Source: Carex sylvatica (lineage: Eukaryota > Streptophyta > Magnoliopsida > Poales > Cyperaceae). From it: a DNA stretch of 64,000 nt. Position 1 is the stretch's first letter; each line of letters opens with the position of its first letter. A model generated the notes under the pieces. The model was not told the DNA's origin. It saw nothing but the letters and a program-made list of their open reading frames with translations, and searched no databases. Position numbers and translations under genes: made by a program. The stretch is taken from NCBI GenBank assembly GCA_964058845.1, contig CAXKVR010000105.1:1-64000 (forward strand), in the 5' to 3' direction. Shown piece after piece: positions 22,409-33,902 of this stretch.

Positions 22409-24030
22409 CTTTCACCCTTCAATGAGGCAGTTCGTCGAACACCTCATATGCACAATCTCTGTGTTGAAATGCAAGAAAACAACAAACCAGCCATAAATTA
22501 TCTCCAACGTAGAACAAAAAAACATGAAGTAGGTATGTACCAACTAATATCACCACCAAGCTGCCCACAGATCAGAAAGCCAAATTATAATCAGATTGCA
22601 TATGGATTTCTAAGATCATCACAACGGATACAAGATTGCACCATTGTGGCATAAAGAGAAAATTGGCCCAAATTCAAAACTTGCACAAACTTGGGAAATT
22701 ATCATATTCCCAAATTTTGTTACTTATAACGAACATGGATTTTTCCATAGAACCATTAAATTTTGACAAGAATGAAAATGCATTAATACAAAAATATTTC
22801 ACTGAAAAGTGGATGAGACCTTGATTTAATTTTTTTTTCAGATTCGTGAAGAAAAATGCTCAATTGCACACTTCACTGTTTAGAAATGACACAGTGGCCT
22901 CAATCAACTTTATTGGTAAAATTCTGCCAAAAACAATTAGAAATCAGCTCTCTTTTCTTGCTTTTCCCAACATTTTACAGATCTCCTCAAAATCACTCAC
23001 AAAACACAACCACGCGTCCATACTTTTAGAAATTCAATTTGCTACAAATAAAGCCTAAATCAAAGAAACTAAGCAGGGTCGCATGAGAGAAGAAAGAGAG
23101 GAGATAGAAAGAGCAATAGTACCGTACCTATAATCAAATCGATTCGAGAGATTCCAGTGAAATCGACCAATTCGGCAGAAGTTGGATGTCAGGAATCCAA
23201 TTCGATTCGATTTGGGAGAAAACGCATCCAATTTTGACTTGCTAGCAAGGGGAAGGAATCATAACTATAAATTATTTTTCTCTCTGGGACACGGGGCCCA
23301 CTTTTTATCTCTGATCGTTCTCTTCCAGAGCTATAGTGCTATACTACGCTGATCACTGGGTCCTATCAGTCAGTACTGGAAATATAATAGCTGATGGCGA
23401 CTGGAGAGGACACACTGTTGCTATGGAATAGTTACGCATCTCAACAGTAAATTGGGCCTTAAACCATTTCTTCATTTTCTCTCTAAAGGAAAAAAAACAT
23501 TTTAATCACTTTCTTAGAAAAAAAAAAATTAAAAAAGTATGAGGTTTAAAAATGTATTCATTTTATCGGTCTTCATTATGATTCGTTGCCACTATTTAAT
23601 TTTTTTATATTTTGTTAATACCATGAATACAAAAAATCTGTGAATTTCACCGATTATATTTTTAGAGAATTTATTTATTTTTTCGTTTCTTAAATAAAGA
23701 AAAAATTAGAATGAGAAAACACTTTCAAATAATACATACATTGATTAGAGCACTGAGATGGGTTATATCCATCAATGACTATTTATGTGTTCGCCCAGTT
23801 ATATCCATCAATGACTATTTAAATGTTTACAAAAGTGTATATACGTTGATAGTCATTTTTTTTTGTTTTTGTGCATATGTACTTACAAAATTTATCATAA
23901 TGAAGACCGACAGAGAGACACAGAGGTATGAGAATTTGAGAAGGAGACACACACACAGAGACGTTAAATTGAAAATGAGAGGCGCAAAATGAAAATAAGA
24001 ACTCTAAGCAGGTTATATATATGGAGTTAT
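22409..24030. other. 5' flank of copy C and intergenic DNA
   Basis: 22409-23140 is the duplicated 5' flank shared with copy B; weaker similarity to the B side continues to about 23755. A direct repeat of ATATCCATCAATGACTATTT occurs at about 23766 and 23800. No other gene is recognised. Confidence 0.5.
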
Positions 24031-24744
24031 CAGGATCGGTTATTTCGAAATAACCGATCCTGATTATTTTTAGGATCCGTTATATATTGAACCGATCATA
24101 ATGGTATTAGCATCGTTGAGACTCAAATTTTTTGGCTAAGTACAAAGGCGCGAAATGAAAATAAGCCCTAGCGCCAAATTAGCATTAGAATCGGTTAATT
24201 CAAAAGAATCAATCCTAATAGTATTATAATCTGTTATTTTAGAAGTAGATCAATGAAGTTCGGAGTCTTAAAAGAAATCATAGAGTTCGGAAATGCAGCC
24301 CGTTTCCCCTGTGTTTCTCCTGCGAGAATAAAAGCGGTTCCTAATCCCACAGGACCTATCAGAGTGGTATATATCGGAACCGGGCTGCATTTCAAAATAT
24401 ATGAAAGAACTAAAGATTCAGATGCCCCTAACATAGGGCAGTCCATAAATAATTTTATTAATTAATTATTGATTTTCAACAGTTTAAAGTTCTATACATT
24501 GATTATTAAAACCGATCCTAATGTATATACTATTAGGATCGGTTCTTTATAATAATCGATCCTAAAAACTATCAGGATCGATTTTGTGAAATTAACCGAT
24601 CTAGATAAATATTAGTATCGGTTATTATAAAGAACTGATCCTAATAGTATATATATTAGAATCAATCTAGATAGATATTAGTATCGGTGTTTGATAATAA
24701 CCAATCCAGATAGGCTAATTCTAATTCCAATTTCTCCACTAGTG
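24031..24744. mobile_element. CACTA-like element remnant
   Basis: The right end reads TTTCTCCACTAGTG (24731-24744), the complement of CACTAGTGGAGAAA, the same terminus as at 34436. The interior carries many inverted and direct copies of AGGATCGGTTATT, the subterminal motif of the element at 34436-36015. These include a perfect 32-bp palindrome at 24031-24062. Both elements also share the GCTAGGG...TTTTCATTTCGC and TTGGCTAAGTA segments. The left terminus is not visible, so the start is approximate. It encloses the coding-like fragment at 24234-24446. Confidence 0.65.
24234..24446 (-). pseudogene. ClpP/ClpR-like gene fragment inside the CACTA-like remnant (weak)
   Basis: The minus strand is open for 70 codons and less AT-rich than the repeat DNA around it. 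The stretch LGTAFILAGETQGKRAAFPN resembles the ClpP core pattern in which (A/S)xxAFLLAAGTKGKR is followed by a Leu/Phe-Pro-Asn/His segment. Upstream IYTTLIGP fits the preceding ClpP strand. The catalytic-serine region is not of GxSAS type, as in ClpR-like subunits. The match is short and from memory, so identity is uncertain. Its position suggests host sequence captured by the element. Confidence 0.3.
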
Positions 24745-25056
24745 CGACACTAATTTTAAACTTGTGGTTAATTAGTTTAATTATTTAGCTTTTAATTATC
24801 TAAAAAGATAGATCTAAAAATAAAAATCAATTATTTTAATGAATTTTTGAATTAAATGAAACCAAGTACATCAAACAACCAAACGTTTTATTCAAAATAA
24901 CACAAATTAACTGAACCATTTTGAAAACCAACATGAAGAGTCATAAACTTGGACACAAATTTAAAAATAAATTGCATACAACTCATGTAACTTGATGAGA
25001 ATTATTTTGGTTATATATAGCAGGCAAGAGAATAAATAAATATTGCACGAAGTATA
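24745..25056. other. AT-rich spacer
   Basis: Nothing recognised; it is the 3' flank of the sulfotransferase pseudogene. Confidence 0.4.
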
Positions 25057-26145
25057 TCACTGTTGTCGTCGTTGCTTGCTACTCAATAAGTGATACCAGA
25101 ATATATTACGAAATTTCTCTTTTGTGATCTCATCTAACTTCATAGTCATCTCAGACGTCATGTGATTTTGCCAATCCCCCACAACAGCCTTTCTGAAGTA
25201 GTAATAATTTTTTGCATTACCTGTTCCAGTTTTGTTCACATCGAGATCTTTGAGCTATTTGAAGCTACAAAATTCGACGATCTCTTTGACCTGGCCATGT
25301 TTCATCTCCTTCTCAGAGAATGGACATCCAATGAAATTTGCTAATCTCAACACACCATCTACTGGGTCATTCATCAAATCCTCGTACTTTGGAATAAAAT
25401 TTTGTCTGGAGAGTACAACCTCGTCAGTTTGTAATATTCAAGCACATGATCCCAAATAGGTCCAAACATCATTCGGACATCACAAAATAAATCAAAGACT
25501 CGAGTAAAAGGAAATGATTCCTTCAACTATTCAAATTTTATGACCATGTGCCAAACGGAAACTAGGACATCTTTCGGCTCTCTACAGATATAAACGATTG
25601 GACATTTTGATGTCTTGATGCTCTCTGGGAGTATTGAGAATGCCAAATGAGTTCCAAGAACTCTAGGAGAAGGAAGGGTTTCGAGATATTGTTGATCATC
25701 TCGCGCAGCATAGTAATATACAATGAATGGAACACAATCATGAGGATTGAGTTTAAGCAAAGGGTGAGACGAGAAATCATACTTGTTTCGGTGCATTATA
25801 GTAAAAGTGAGGGCCTTGAGCCAAGTGGCACCGGACTTTGGAAAAATTGCCACAATTACATCACTTGGACGAGGCTGGAAAGACTCCTCCATCGCCATAA
25901 TGCCAGGAAGAATCTCCTCAGATTGCCAAAAACCTTTGTAATTTCGCATCGGAGACGCGTGCCACCGTTCTTCTTTTGGGAGTGTAAGAATTAGCTCTTT
26001 GTATTTACCATCCACTTCATCAATATTTGGTAAAGCCTTAAAAGGATGGATGAGACCTTAGTATTGATTCTTCTCCATTTTCATCCTTATGTGGATTGGA
26101 ATTGGAAGTGAAAGTGGAATTAGTGTTAAGTGAAGGATCGGCCAT
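25057..26145 (-). pseudogene. Cytosolic sulfotransferase (SOT) pseudogene
   Basis: Minus-strand, intronless and almost full-length. Plant SOTs move sulfate from PAPS to small molecules such as flavonoids, brassinosteroids or glucosinolate precursors. The ATG at 26145 starts MADPSLNTNS. One extra base in an A run (26040-26043) shifts the frame before KALPNIDEV. The 5'-PAPS loop is PKSGATWLKAL (usual form PKSGTTWLKAL, so a Thr is replaced by Ala). The 3'-phosphate segment CREPKDVLVSVWH follows. A stop lies at 25527-25529, another frame change near 25395-25402, and a second stop at 25255-25257. The C-terminal PAPS segment GNAKNYYYFRKAVVGDWQNH and the terminal stop at 25057 remain. The damage is light and the order complete, implying recent loss. 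The substrate cannot be inferred. Confidence 0.88.
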
Positions 26146-26661
26146 GGGGATTCAGGTACGTAGTTGTTGTTTTTTAGCCTAGTTTCAAATGAATTTTCTT
26201 TATGATAGCATCAACCCACTCATACACTTATATACGGACGGTTCTTTTATTAGTAGTTCTGAAGGAAACGACAGATTCGACAAAATTATGTTATTAATTG
26301 GTGGATCTGTTTCTAATTTCGACTTCCGGATCAAGAAGAACCTTATGTGATAAAATGTTATACGTCCATATGTGGACTTTGATCCCTCTCTTCTCACAGG
26401 CCTGAGTTACAGTTTAATCTCTTTACGCGAAAATAATTTTAATCTCTTACTTCACTTATGTTCTTCGATTCTTTCACAACTCTCACATCAATATGTGCTC
26501 TTTTAATAAATATCTATATTGTTCATGGATATTCAAAATTTAATGTTATAAATTCAATTTTATTGAATGCTATAGATATATAAATGGGCAACACATGCTT
26601 GTTTGCACAGAAATGTTTACAGAAGAACCTTCGTGATCATATGAATAAAATAGACAAGCCA
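26146..26661. other. 5' flank of the sulfotransferase pseudogene
   Basis: No gene or bounded repeat seen. It presumably contains the old promoter. Confidence 0.4.
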
Positions 26662-26670
26662 ATAGTAGGT

Positions 26671-26849
26671 GAATTCGTATCCTCTGAGATATCTCAAACT
26701 TTGCGTGACTTTATGGGAAATCCCAACCATTTAAATACTTTCTCACGAATCTTAAAGCACACATAATACTGACCCCCTATATCACCCCCGAATAGGCACC
26801 GGACACGTCGGTCACGCAAAAGTTGAGATATCTGAGAGGATACGCACTC
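26671..26849. mobile_element. 179-bp Mutator-type MITE with 9-bp TSD
   Basis: Flanked by exact ATAGTAGGT copies at 26662-26670 and 26850-26858. Inverted ends of about 39 bases begin GAATTCGTATCCTCT on the left and, complemented, GAGTGCGTATCCTCT on the right. The open frame that overlaps it (26584-26766) is not a gene. Confidence 0.85.
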
Positions 26850-26858
26850 ATAGTAGGT

Positions 26859-29039
26859 TGGGTTATTTAGTATGTTGTTAGTAAATTTGTGGTCGGTGAA
26901 GTTGGTTTCAGAACAATGTCAATCAAATCCATATAACGTAAAAAATAACTAGATCTGAAATAACGTAAAAAATAACTAGATCTGAAATCTGCTATCCGCA
27001 CAATGCTTTACTTGCTGCTGACCGGTCGTTGATCTAAAATTATATATTTAATGGCCTCTCCAGGACTCCCAGTATATAATATTAAACGAAGCTGTTTGTA
27101 TTTGGGATAATTAGTGAGAGTTCCTCGATTGGCATGTGCAAGAATATTCATTCAATGCAGCAAAGCTAATATGATGTTTAGGCAGCTCATGATCCATGAC
27201 AGCAAAAATGGCTGTATCAGAATATTGTCTAGTCTGCAATTTTATTCCGTGTTTACTCCCAGTTTACTCCGTGGGTCTTTCTGGCTCCCAACTGTTCCAG
27301 TGGCATTAGTGCTTCCAGTTGCCTACCCCTAACTTGTTCATGACATGGACTCTTCCAGAGGAGCAAATTAAGAGAAGAGAAAGTGGCAGAGACTCAGAAG
27401 GTCAAAAGGGATTCTAATTTCATACGTCTCCATTTGAGAAAGTTCTCACCTTACCAACCAACATTGTCTTTGAGGTATATCATTTTAATTATGAACATTT
27501 TGTTGTTGGATCGTACAATTGCTTATGTTAGTGGATAGTTGGATATTTTGAGTTGCATACAAGGTGTTTGCTCATTGTCCCCTTAGAATAAGGAATAATA
27601 CACAAGCATAACAGATCTACGATGTAGATCTATTTGAAGTTGTCACTAATTTGATATGGTGAGTGTTAGTGTCACTGTTAGAATCTTGTGTACCTACCAG
27701 CATTAGCCCCTCGTAGTGTATAAAGCAATCGACAACATCACCGGCACTAGAGGTTTCCAAACAACCCAGCCCATCATCAACCTCCATCTCTTGTTAAGAA
27801 CAAGTTGGGTCGTTTGGGCATTTATTAAATAAATTGACAAATTACTATATAGATATAAAAAGGTTGTTTCTCAATTTGTTATTGTGATAATTAATTTGGT
27901 GTTCTATGGCTTATAAAGACGGATCTGCCTTGAATTTTATAAGCGAAAAATCTTAATTGTCCTGTAGTTATCATTTTTTTTTCTATGGCTTAAATGTTCT
28001 ATGGCTAATTAAGCACATTTTTTAGCTATTTGTTATATTTTTGGATTAAATTATATATATGTTATATTAGACCAGTAGACTGAGCATTCATATAAACATG
28101 TTTTCTGGCATGAGCACGCATTGGATAACAAATCATCAAGGGAGCAGTGATATTATGCTGGCATTAGCAAATGACATCCTTACCTTAGTATTAGAACATT
28201 AAAATGGCATGCACAAGATTTCAGCTTCAATAGCTTGAGCAATGAGAACTATGAATTTTAAGTTAAATTTTAATACTTCAAAAGAATAATTAATTTAATT
28301 ACTTGTATGAACCTGACAAATTAGGAACATAATTAATATATTCTTTTTTATGAGAAGAAAAAAGAAATAGCAAATTAATATGAACCAACCAAAAGTAGTC
28401 TAGATGGGGCTTAAGACAAAAAAACCCCAAAGATCCATACCATAGACAACTAATTTAACAGAAAATTGAAGAAAGATTGCCATACACTAACAACCTACCT
28501 ATTGGAAGTGTACGAAGGCAAGGCCTATGAAGAAGAATGTAAGACGAATGACGAAATATAAGTGTTACGCCTTGGATTGACACTGGAAAATGAGAAAAAG
28601 GTAAATCACCTTGAGGACACGTGGCACAACGGCAGAAGAGAGGCGGCACTACAGACCCTTTTTTTTTTTTAAAGCATTAAAAAAATAAAAAACTACTTAA
28701 CTACCCATCAACTAAGAAAAGATATTTTCCAGCGGGCTACAGAATTCATATCAAATAAGGTACCTCAAATTTTGAATTTGAATACTTAAAGGACTCTGTC
28801 ACTCTGTGCACTCTCATATAAACCAGATTGATTCGGATTTTGATCGGACGGTCCGGATTCAAAATTAAACTCTGAGTTATCTCAGAGGATTTAGACTCGT
28901 GTGGTATATGAGTCCAGCTATGATTTTTCAAGTGGCTTTAATTTAAAAAATATATAAATTATTATCCAAAATTATTATTTTACATAATATTTAGCTTAAT
29001 AATTTAGAATATTATTTATAAATTATTATAATGGAATCT
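26859..29039. other. Intergenic DNA, no gene seen
   Basis: Only a small tandem duplication stands out: two copies of a 27-bp unit starting ATAACGTAAAAAATAAC at about 26933-26987. Short open frames at 27114-27332, 28455-28649 and 28746-28931 match nothing I know. Confidence 0.4.
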
Positions 29040-29470
29040 GATAGGCATCCGGAAAATCAAATGGTATATTGATTCACTGGGACTGGGGTCCACCCATAAT
29101 AAGTAAAAAGGAACCCGTTGAATAAGGCCCAAATTTCTAAAGAATATGGATGGATATATGGGCTGAAAGTAATAAGCTAACAAAAGAATTTAAGGTATTG
29201 TAGCAGAATTTGAATTCAGATCCAGCGAGAAACCTAATTAACTTGGTAGAATGTAGATTTGTACCGTTTATATTAATCTGCCACAAATTTTAAAGACCTC
29301 CGTAAATTTTAAACAAGTTCAAAAAATTTCCTTTGCTAGAATTAACACTGAGGGGATACTCTTCCGCAGAATTTTATGTTCGCGAGGAAATAAATTTGTT
29401 TATTGTGGAAGTGAAAATAAGTTCATATTATGTATGCGTCTTTACAGTGTTGTTTGCTATTATAATTATG
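29040..29470. repeat. Dispersed duplicate of 36230-36480
   Basis: The blocks GATTCACTGGGACTGGGGTC, ATATGGGCTGAAAGTAATAA and TTACAGTGTTGTTTGCTAT recur in the same order at 36280-36470, with a deletion of about 130 bases between the last two blocks there. Both may derive from one unknown transposon or from a segmental duplication. Confidence 0.55.
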
Positions 29471-30269
29471 ATGAAATTATAGTTAGTCAACTATCATGTG
29501 ATTAATATAGACTTGATCAATTGTTATCATATTAATTTATAAGAACCTTACCGATGTCGAGCTTTCTAATGAAACACAAACTAATTGCCCACCAAAGTCC
29601 ATTTTTATTATATTAGATATTAAGAATCTGAATGAATTAATCAATCATATGTACAAACGAAGTTTAATTTACAGCTCTTGTTTCTGAAAAATCAAAACTC
29701 TAATACCAGAATGACATATTATCAATTAAATTTACATTCTCTTGTTTTGTTGTCAGCTTTACCAGTATACTCTAATTGTATATTTATGCACTCATCTCAC
29801 ATATATTTTCTTTAGCATTCAGTTGCAATAATTTTCTTTAGCATTCAGTTGCAATATATTTTCTTTTTAGCATCCCTAGTTATACCGGTAGTTTATACAT
29901 TAATTTTCTCCTCGCAGAACAATTTACACAACTTTATTTTACTTTTCACGAATTCATACTAATGGATTATAAGCTAGTTTATTAGTTGTTAGCAGCTATA
30001 ATCCTGCCAACTGAGCATAGACAAGTACAAGACTTATAGCTGCTACATTAACTCTCACAATTGCCACTATGATGCTAAAAAAAGAGTTTCAGTGTGGCAT
30101 CAAAGTATGAAATGAGTGTTTTTAAGTTGAAAAATTATTCATGAAAAAATACATTGTAACAAATAATCGTACAAGAACTGAGTGTTTTGAGAGTCAGGAA
30201 GCGTCAGCTAGATTAAATTATGACTCTCTATCTTGGATTCTAATTTCATCAGGTAAATAAACGACCGAT
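29471..30269. other. AT-rich intergenic DNA
   Basis: A short direct repeat TTTAGCATTCAGTTGCAAT occurs near 29813 and 29840. Nothing else is recognised. Confidence 0.4.
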
Positions 30270-30274
30270 GTTAT

Positions 30275-30420
30275 TATGAGATTCGAACCATAAAAGTTCG
30301 CGAACCCATTTCGATCGAACCAGACCTAGTTTGAATTACTTTTGAACCGAATTAACTCAAATCAAACCCAAATCAAACTCGAATCGAATCACGAATTATG
30401 ATTTTTTTGCCAGCCCTAGT
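30275..30420. mobile_element. hAT-like element end
   Basis: Repeated TTCGAACC, CAAATCAAAC and TCGAATCG motifs lead to an end reading TTTTTTGCCAGCCCTAG, the complement of the hAT-type terminus CTAGGGCTGGC. The left terminus is not seen, so the element is truncated or its start is misplaced. Confidence 0.4.
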
Positions 30421-30812
30421 TTCATCCTTCCGGAAGCCAATCTGGCCATTTAAACTCAGAAGAAACAAATGGTGACTCCTCACAAAATACCCTGCACGAA
30501 TATGAGATATCAAAATTTCAATACAAATTCCAATGCTTCCAGATATGATAGAAGGTGGTATTGTAATTTGTAACGATATACCAGTACACTACCAAAAAGA
30601 ATATAATAAAAATGAAAATTGGTCTGTAAATTGATAGCATCAGCGATCGCGAATTGCTCATTCCTTATGACCTTATGTACTTTTGTTATGTTTATACCAG
30701 TAAGGTCTAAATCATTTATGCTAACATATGTTATAGTGAAATTGAAGCTAATTGTAACAAATTATGTACACCAATTTTGGTTAAACCATGGGATGTATTA
30801 ACAATTTAAGAC

Positions 30813-31045
30813 TTATTCTTGAATTCTTTTAATATGAAAATTATTTGTACCAGATTGTTGTAAACCCTCTGACAGCGCCGCCCGCCCCTCCTGCAACCAG
30901 AAAAAGAGTGGCAAGTCGGTCTTCTTTTGGGACATTTCTCCATTTCGTGGAAGGAGCAGTCTCTTGGCTTTCTTCAACCACTTGCTTTCCTTTATTGTTC
31001 CTGGAACCACTAACACTGCACCTTTGTGGCAAATTGGTAATCTGA
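30813..31045 (-). other. Unidentified ORF, possible gene fragment
   Basis: Minus-strand frames of 63-67 codons overlap here. One reads PQRCSVSGSRNNKGKQVVEE and later LATLFLVAGGAGGAVRGFTT, with composition and GC unlike the AT-rich surroundings. No family is recognised, and the open frames on both strands reduce confidence. It may be a captured exon. Confidence 0.2.
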
Positions 31046-31201
31046 TGTTGGTTGGTAACTACATATCAAAATTACACTACAGTTAGAAATACATTTTTAG
31101 AAAAAAGAAAAAGATTTTTGTTATGCTTTTAACTAAATATCTACAGTGTGTTACCCTTTTTGTTGATGTACAAAATGTACAAGAAATGCACAGTTTGGCT
31201 T

Positions 31202-31590
31202 AGAGAAGGAAATTGGTCACACTGTGATCAGTCACGTTACGTGTGTCGATCACATGACGTGATCGCATTCGAGTAAAAATTACACGTCATGGTATAAAAC
31301 ATGGTATAAAATATAGAGTATCTAGCTTTTTCTACTTAATTTTCAAATTTTTTTAGTATGCATAGAGTATCCAGTTTTCTCTTTTAGTGTAGATTCAGTT
31401 ATACTGGTACTCATGTAGTTTAGTGTAAAAATTACACGCCATGTCACATGTGGTCGCGGCATGACCACACGTGAAGTCACCATTCACATGACGTGACCGC
31501 CTGCCACCATTTTAGTCACGCCATGTCACGTGACCAAATAACGGCAGGTTTGTCATGTCACGTCACAGCGTGTCACATATTTCCTTCTCT
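31202..31590. mobile_element. 389-bp MITE dense in GTCACG/CACGTG-type motifs, 10-bp TSD
   Basis: The exact direct repeat AGTTTGGCTT flanks it (31192-31201, 31591-31600). Ends are inverted: AGAGAAGGAAAT and its complement. The interior repeats GTCAC, ACATGACGTG, CACGTG and GATCACATG in both orientations around an AT-rich middle, as in subterminal transposase-binding arrays. Related motif mixes occur at 1-175 and 51430-51870. The duplication could be 9 or 10 bp, so Mutator-like is favoured but unproven. There is no transposase frame. Confidence 0.8.
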
Positions 31591-31600
31591 AGTTTGGCTT

Positions 31601-31974
31601 CTAATTGAAAGAAATGAACTTAAAAGTCCTTATATGTGAATTACCTGCTTTAGGGTTCTAGTTGCTAGTTCATAGGAGTATTCACCAAGTTGTTGATCTT
31701 CACATATCCTTTTTTTGGTTGATGAGGAAGATGGAGAGAATAGATCGAACACCATTTAGGTTGAATAAGGAAACTCAAAGTGAAAGTGAGGAATGTTGGT
31801 TTAATCAATGACTCAAGGTTCTTATATAGGGAAAGAAAACAAGTGATGATAAGAATTGCTTGGAAGAATTAAAGATATTACACTTCACAAGTGTAGTGCT
31901 TTATTTGTTTCTTAGTAACTGCAATAGATATACTTGATAAAGGAGAGAGAGAATCTTCACATTCCAAAATACCC
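31601..31974. other. Intergenic DNA, no gene seen
   Basis: Nothing recognised; the MET1 fragment begins at about 31975. Confidence 0.35.
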
Positions 31975-32490
31975 GTGCATGGCAACAAGATAGTATATTC
32001 ACAGAAGAAAGTGTGGTCAATAACAAGCGGGAGGTCTAAGGACCTCACTTATCTTTGGAACTTCACATTTCCCTTCTATCATTTCAACTGGTATGCTTAT
32101 TATATCTTGACTGTAGTAGATCTGCATAGTTCAACCACAATACAAATATAAATTTGGTACTCAGATCTCATCATTCATAAAATAAATTTAAAAAACAACA
32201 ACATAGATGCAAAGAGAGATAGATAACATACTTCTCTGATGTCCGAAAAATAAGCCTTAGCGGTTGAGATATCCTCAGGCCTGTAAAACCTCCTAACATT
32301 TGCCATTGTGGATGTGGGTTGAACCCCTTTTGACCCAGGAGGAGCCTCCACTTCCAACCAATGGCACACCACAAATGCTTTCAACGCACACTTCGGCCAC
32401 CATTAAAGGAAGCTTCCATTGCTCCCTCCTCAAAAAAGGGTCGATCAACTATTCTACGCATTGAGAGGAAATAAGCTGTGATCATCCTCT
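31975..32490 (-). pseudogene. MET1: MET1-type DNA (cytosine-5) methyltransferase fragment, BAH domain, two exons
   Basis: Exon at 32490-32232 (minus): after an acceptor TTTTAG it runs to LKAFVVCHWLEVE and VRRFYRPEDISTAKAYFSDI, then a donor GAA|GTATGT. Exon from 32121 (after TATGCAG): YYSQDIISIPVEMIEGKCEV. These match the second BAH domain of plant maintenance methyltransferases (RRFFRPEDIS...AYCSDIREVYYSE, IEGKCEVRKK). A frame change before LKAF and further shifts after EGKCEV (IDHTFFCEY in another frame) show that it is dead. Only a few percent of a roughly 1,500-residue protein is present. The intron between the exons remains, so it is a DNA copy. The intact MET1 gene must lie elsewhere. 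Confidence 0.82.
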
Positions 32491-33651
32491 AAAAGAAAAA
32501 TAAAATATAGATGATTTGATTGCTTACCTATTGATAACGAATCTGCCAAAACTCCCATTGATTTTAGATGATACATACAGATAACAGCCATTTCACTTGA
32601 TTTGTACTACATTTCACCCGCCGACTTTTCTTAGTTTAATAGGTTCAAAAACCCTAGCACGATTTATTGCATATTTATAGGAAAAAAGCTGTCGGCACAA
32701 CCGTTGAATTGACCTATCACTGATTGCCACGTGTACTAACCAGAAGTCACTCAAGTTGCAGCAACTTGTTTTACAAAACAGCCTGTATATTTTATTTTGT
32801 TACTTGCACTTGGTTTATGCTCTCATCCTACCATATATATACTAGTAATTAATCCCACATTCAACCATTATGTTTATAACTTAGTAGGGAAATTAAATGG
32901 AGTCAGATAATATATATCCTAGACTTCATCTCAAGTTTTAACAATTTGTTCTAAATTTCCACCAAATTAAGTAATTAACAATATATATACTATAATTAAA
33001 CCCACACTAGCAAGAACACAGGAGGCTGGTGGTAATTAACATCTGGATTGCCCAACCAATACATGAATAGTTTTTTAAGAGGCCGATCAGATTTGGGATT
33101 TGGAAAAAAAAAAAAAAATGGTCCATGTGCCCCCTCCAACCCATAAGCAATACTCTCAAAACCTGGCCCAGCCTTTCATGTTATAAGGTACACAGTAAAA
33201 AATGCTCAATTTTTGTTCAAGTAAATTCAAGTAAATTTATCCTAAATTTATCCTTATTTACCATTAACCAGCCTTGTTATTGTTCTACACTTGTACTAAT
33301 TCAAAAGAGAATTTCGCATTCAAGAAAATCAAACAAGCACAAACAAAATTAGAAGTCACCTAAAGTGCTCGAATCAGGTGAGACTGTGAGATTCGATTTG
33401 GAGAAGAGAAGAGAAGAGAAGAGCGCTTCAGTATTTACATATTCGACTTGGGCTCAGAGAGAAAGGAGCGATTCCTACTTCTTCTTATCTAATTTGAGGA
33501 GCGATTTCAATTGAAAGTTGAGCGGTTGAAAACAGAAGAAACTTCATTTTGTAGTAGAATGCAAATATAAAATATCAATAAAACATATTGGTTGGTGGAT
33601 GTTCAATTGCAAAGCAAGAATTTAAACGCAGGTCAGTGGTACTTACCAACT
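32491..33651. other. Intergenic DNA, no gene seen
   Basis: A donor-like CAATAG|GTAAGC on the minus strand near 32525 could mark one more exon of the MET1 copy, but I cannot assign its translation. The remainder, including a GAGAAGAGAAGAGAAGAG simple repeat near 33402, is non-coding. Confidence 0.35.
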
Positions 33652-33902
33652 AGGGGTGCGAACGGATCGGATACGGATCGGATAATGGTAAACACCCGCT
33701 TTCAATTTTCGGATATGGATACGAATAGGATATTAAACGGATACATATGGATACAGATCGGATATTGGATATCTGTAGATATATACATAAATATTTTTAT
33801 AAATTTATGATAAATTATATGGTATATACCTATTATTCGTAAATTGATAGAAGGTTCAAATATATTCATAAATTGCTAACCAAAACATTGCATATTTTGC
33901 AA
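33652..33902. mobile_element. hAT-like element fragment
   Basis: Starts TAGGGGTGCGAACGGATCGG and repeats GGATCGGATA and GGATATGGATA, as in hAT subterminal arrays. No matching right end is seen before the foldback element at 33903, so it looks truncated. Confidence 0.45.

Noticed and set aside
24234..24446. Chloroplast or mitochondrial DNA insertion
   Set aside because: I could not match it to any organellar gene; flanks are nuclear transposon sequence on both sides.
23990..24744. CRISPR-like array of spaced GATCGGTT repeats
   Set aside because: The repeats occur in both orientations with irregular spacing and end in a CACTAGTGG terminus, which fits a plant CACTA-like transposon; the context is a plant nuclear genome.
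26584..26766. 60-codon plus-strand ORF
   Set aside because: Its second half lies inside the 179-bp MITE and ends there; no protein similarity.
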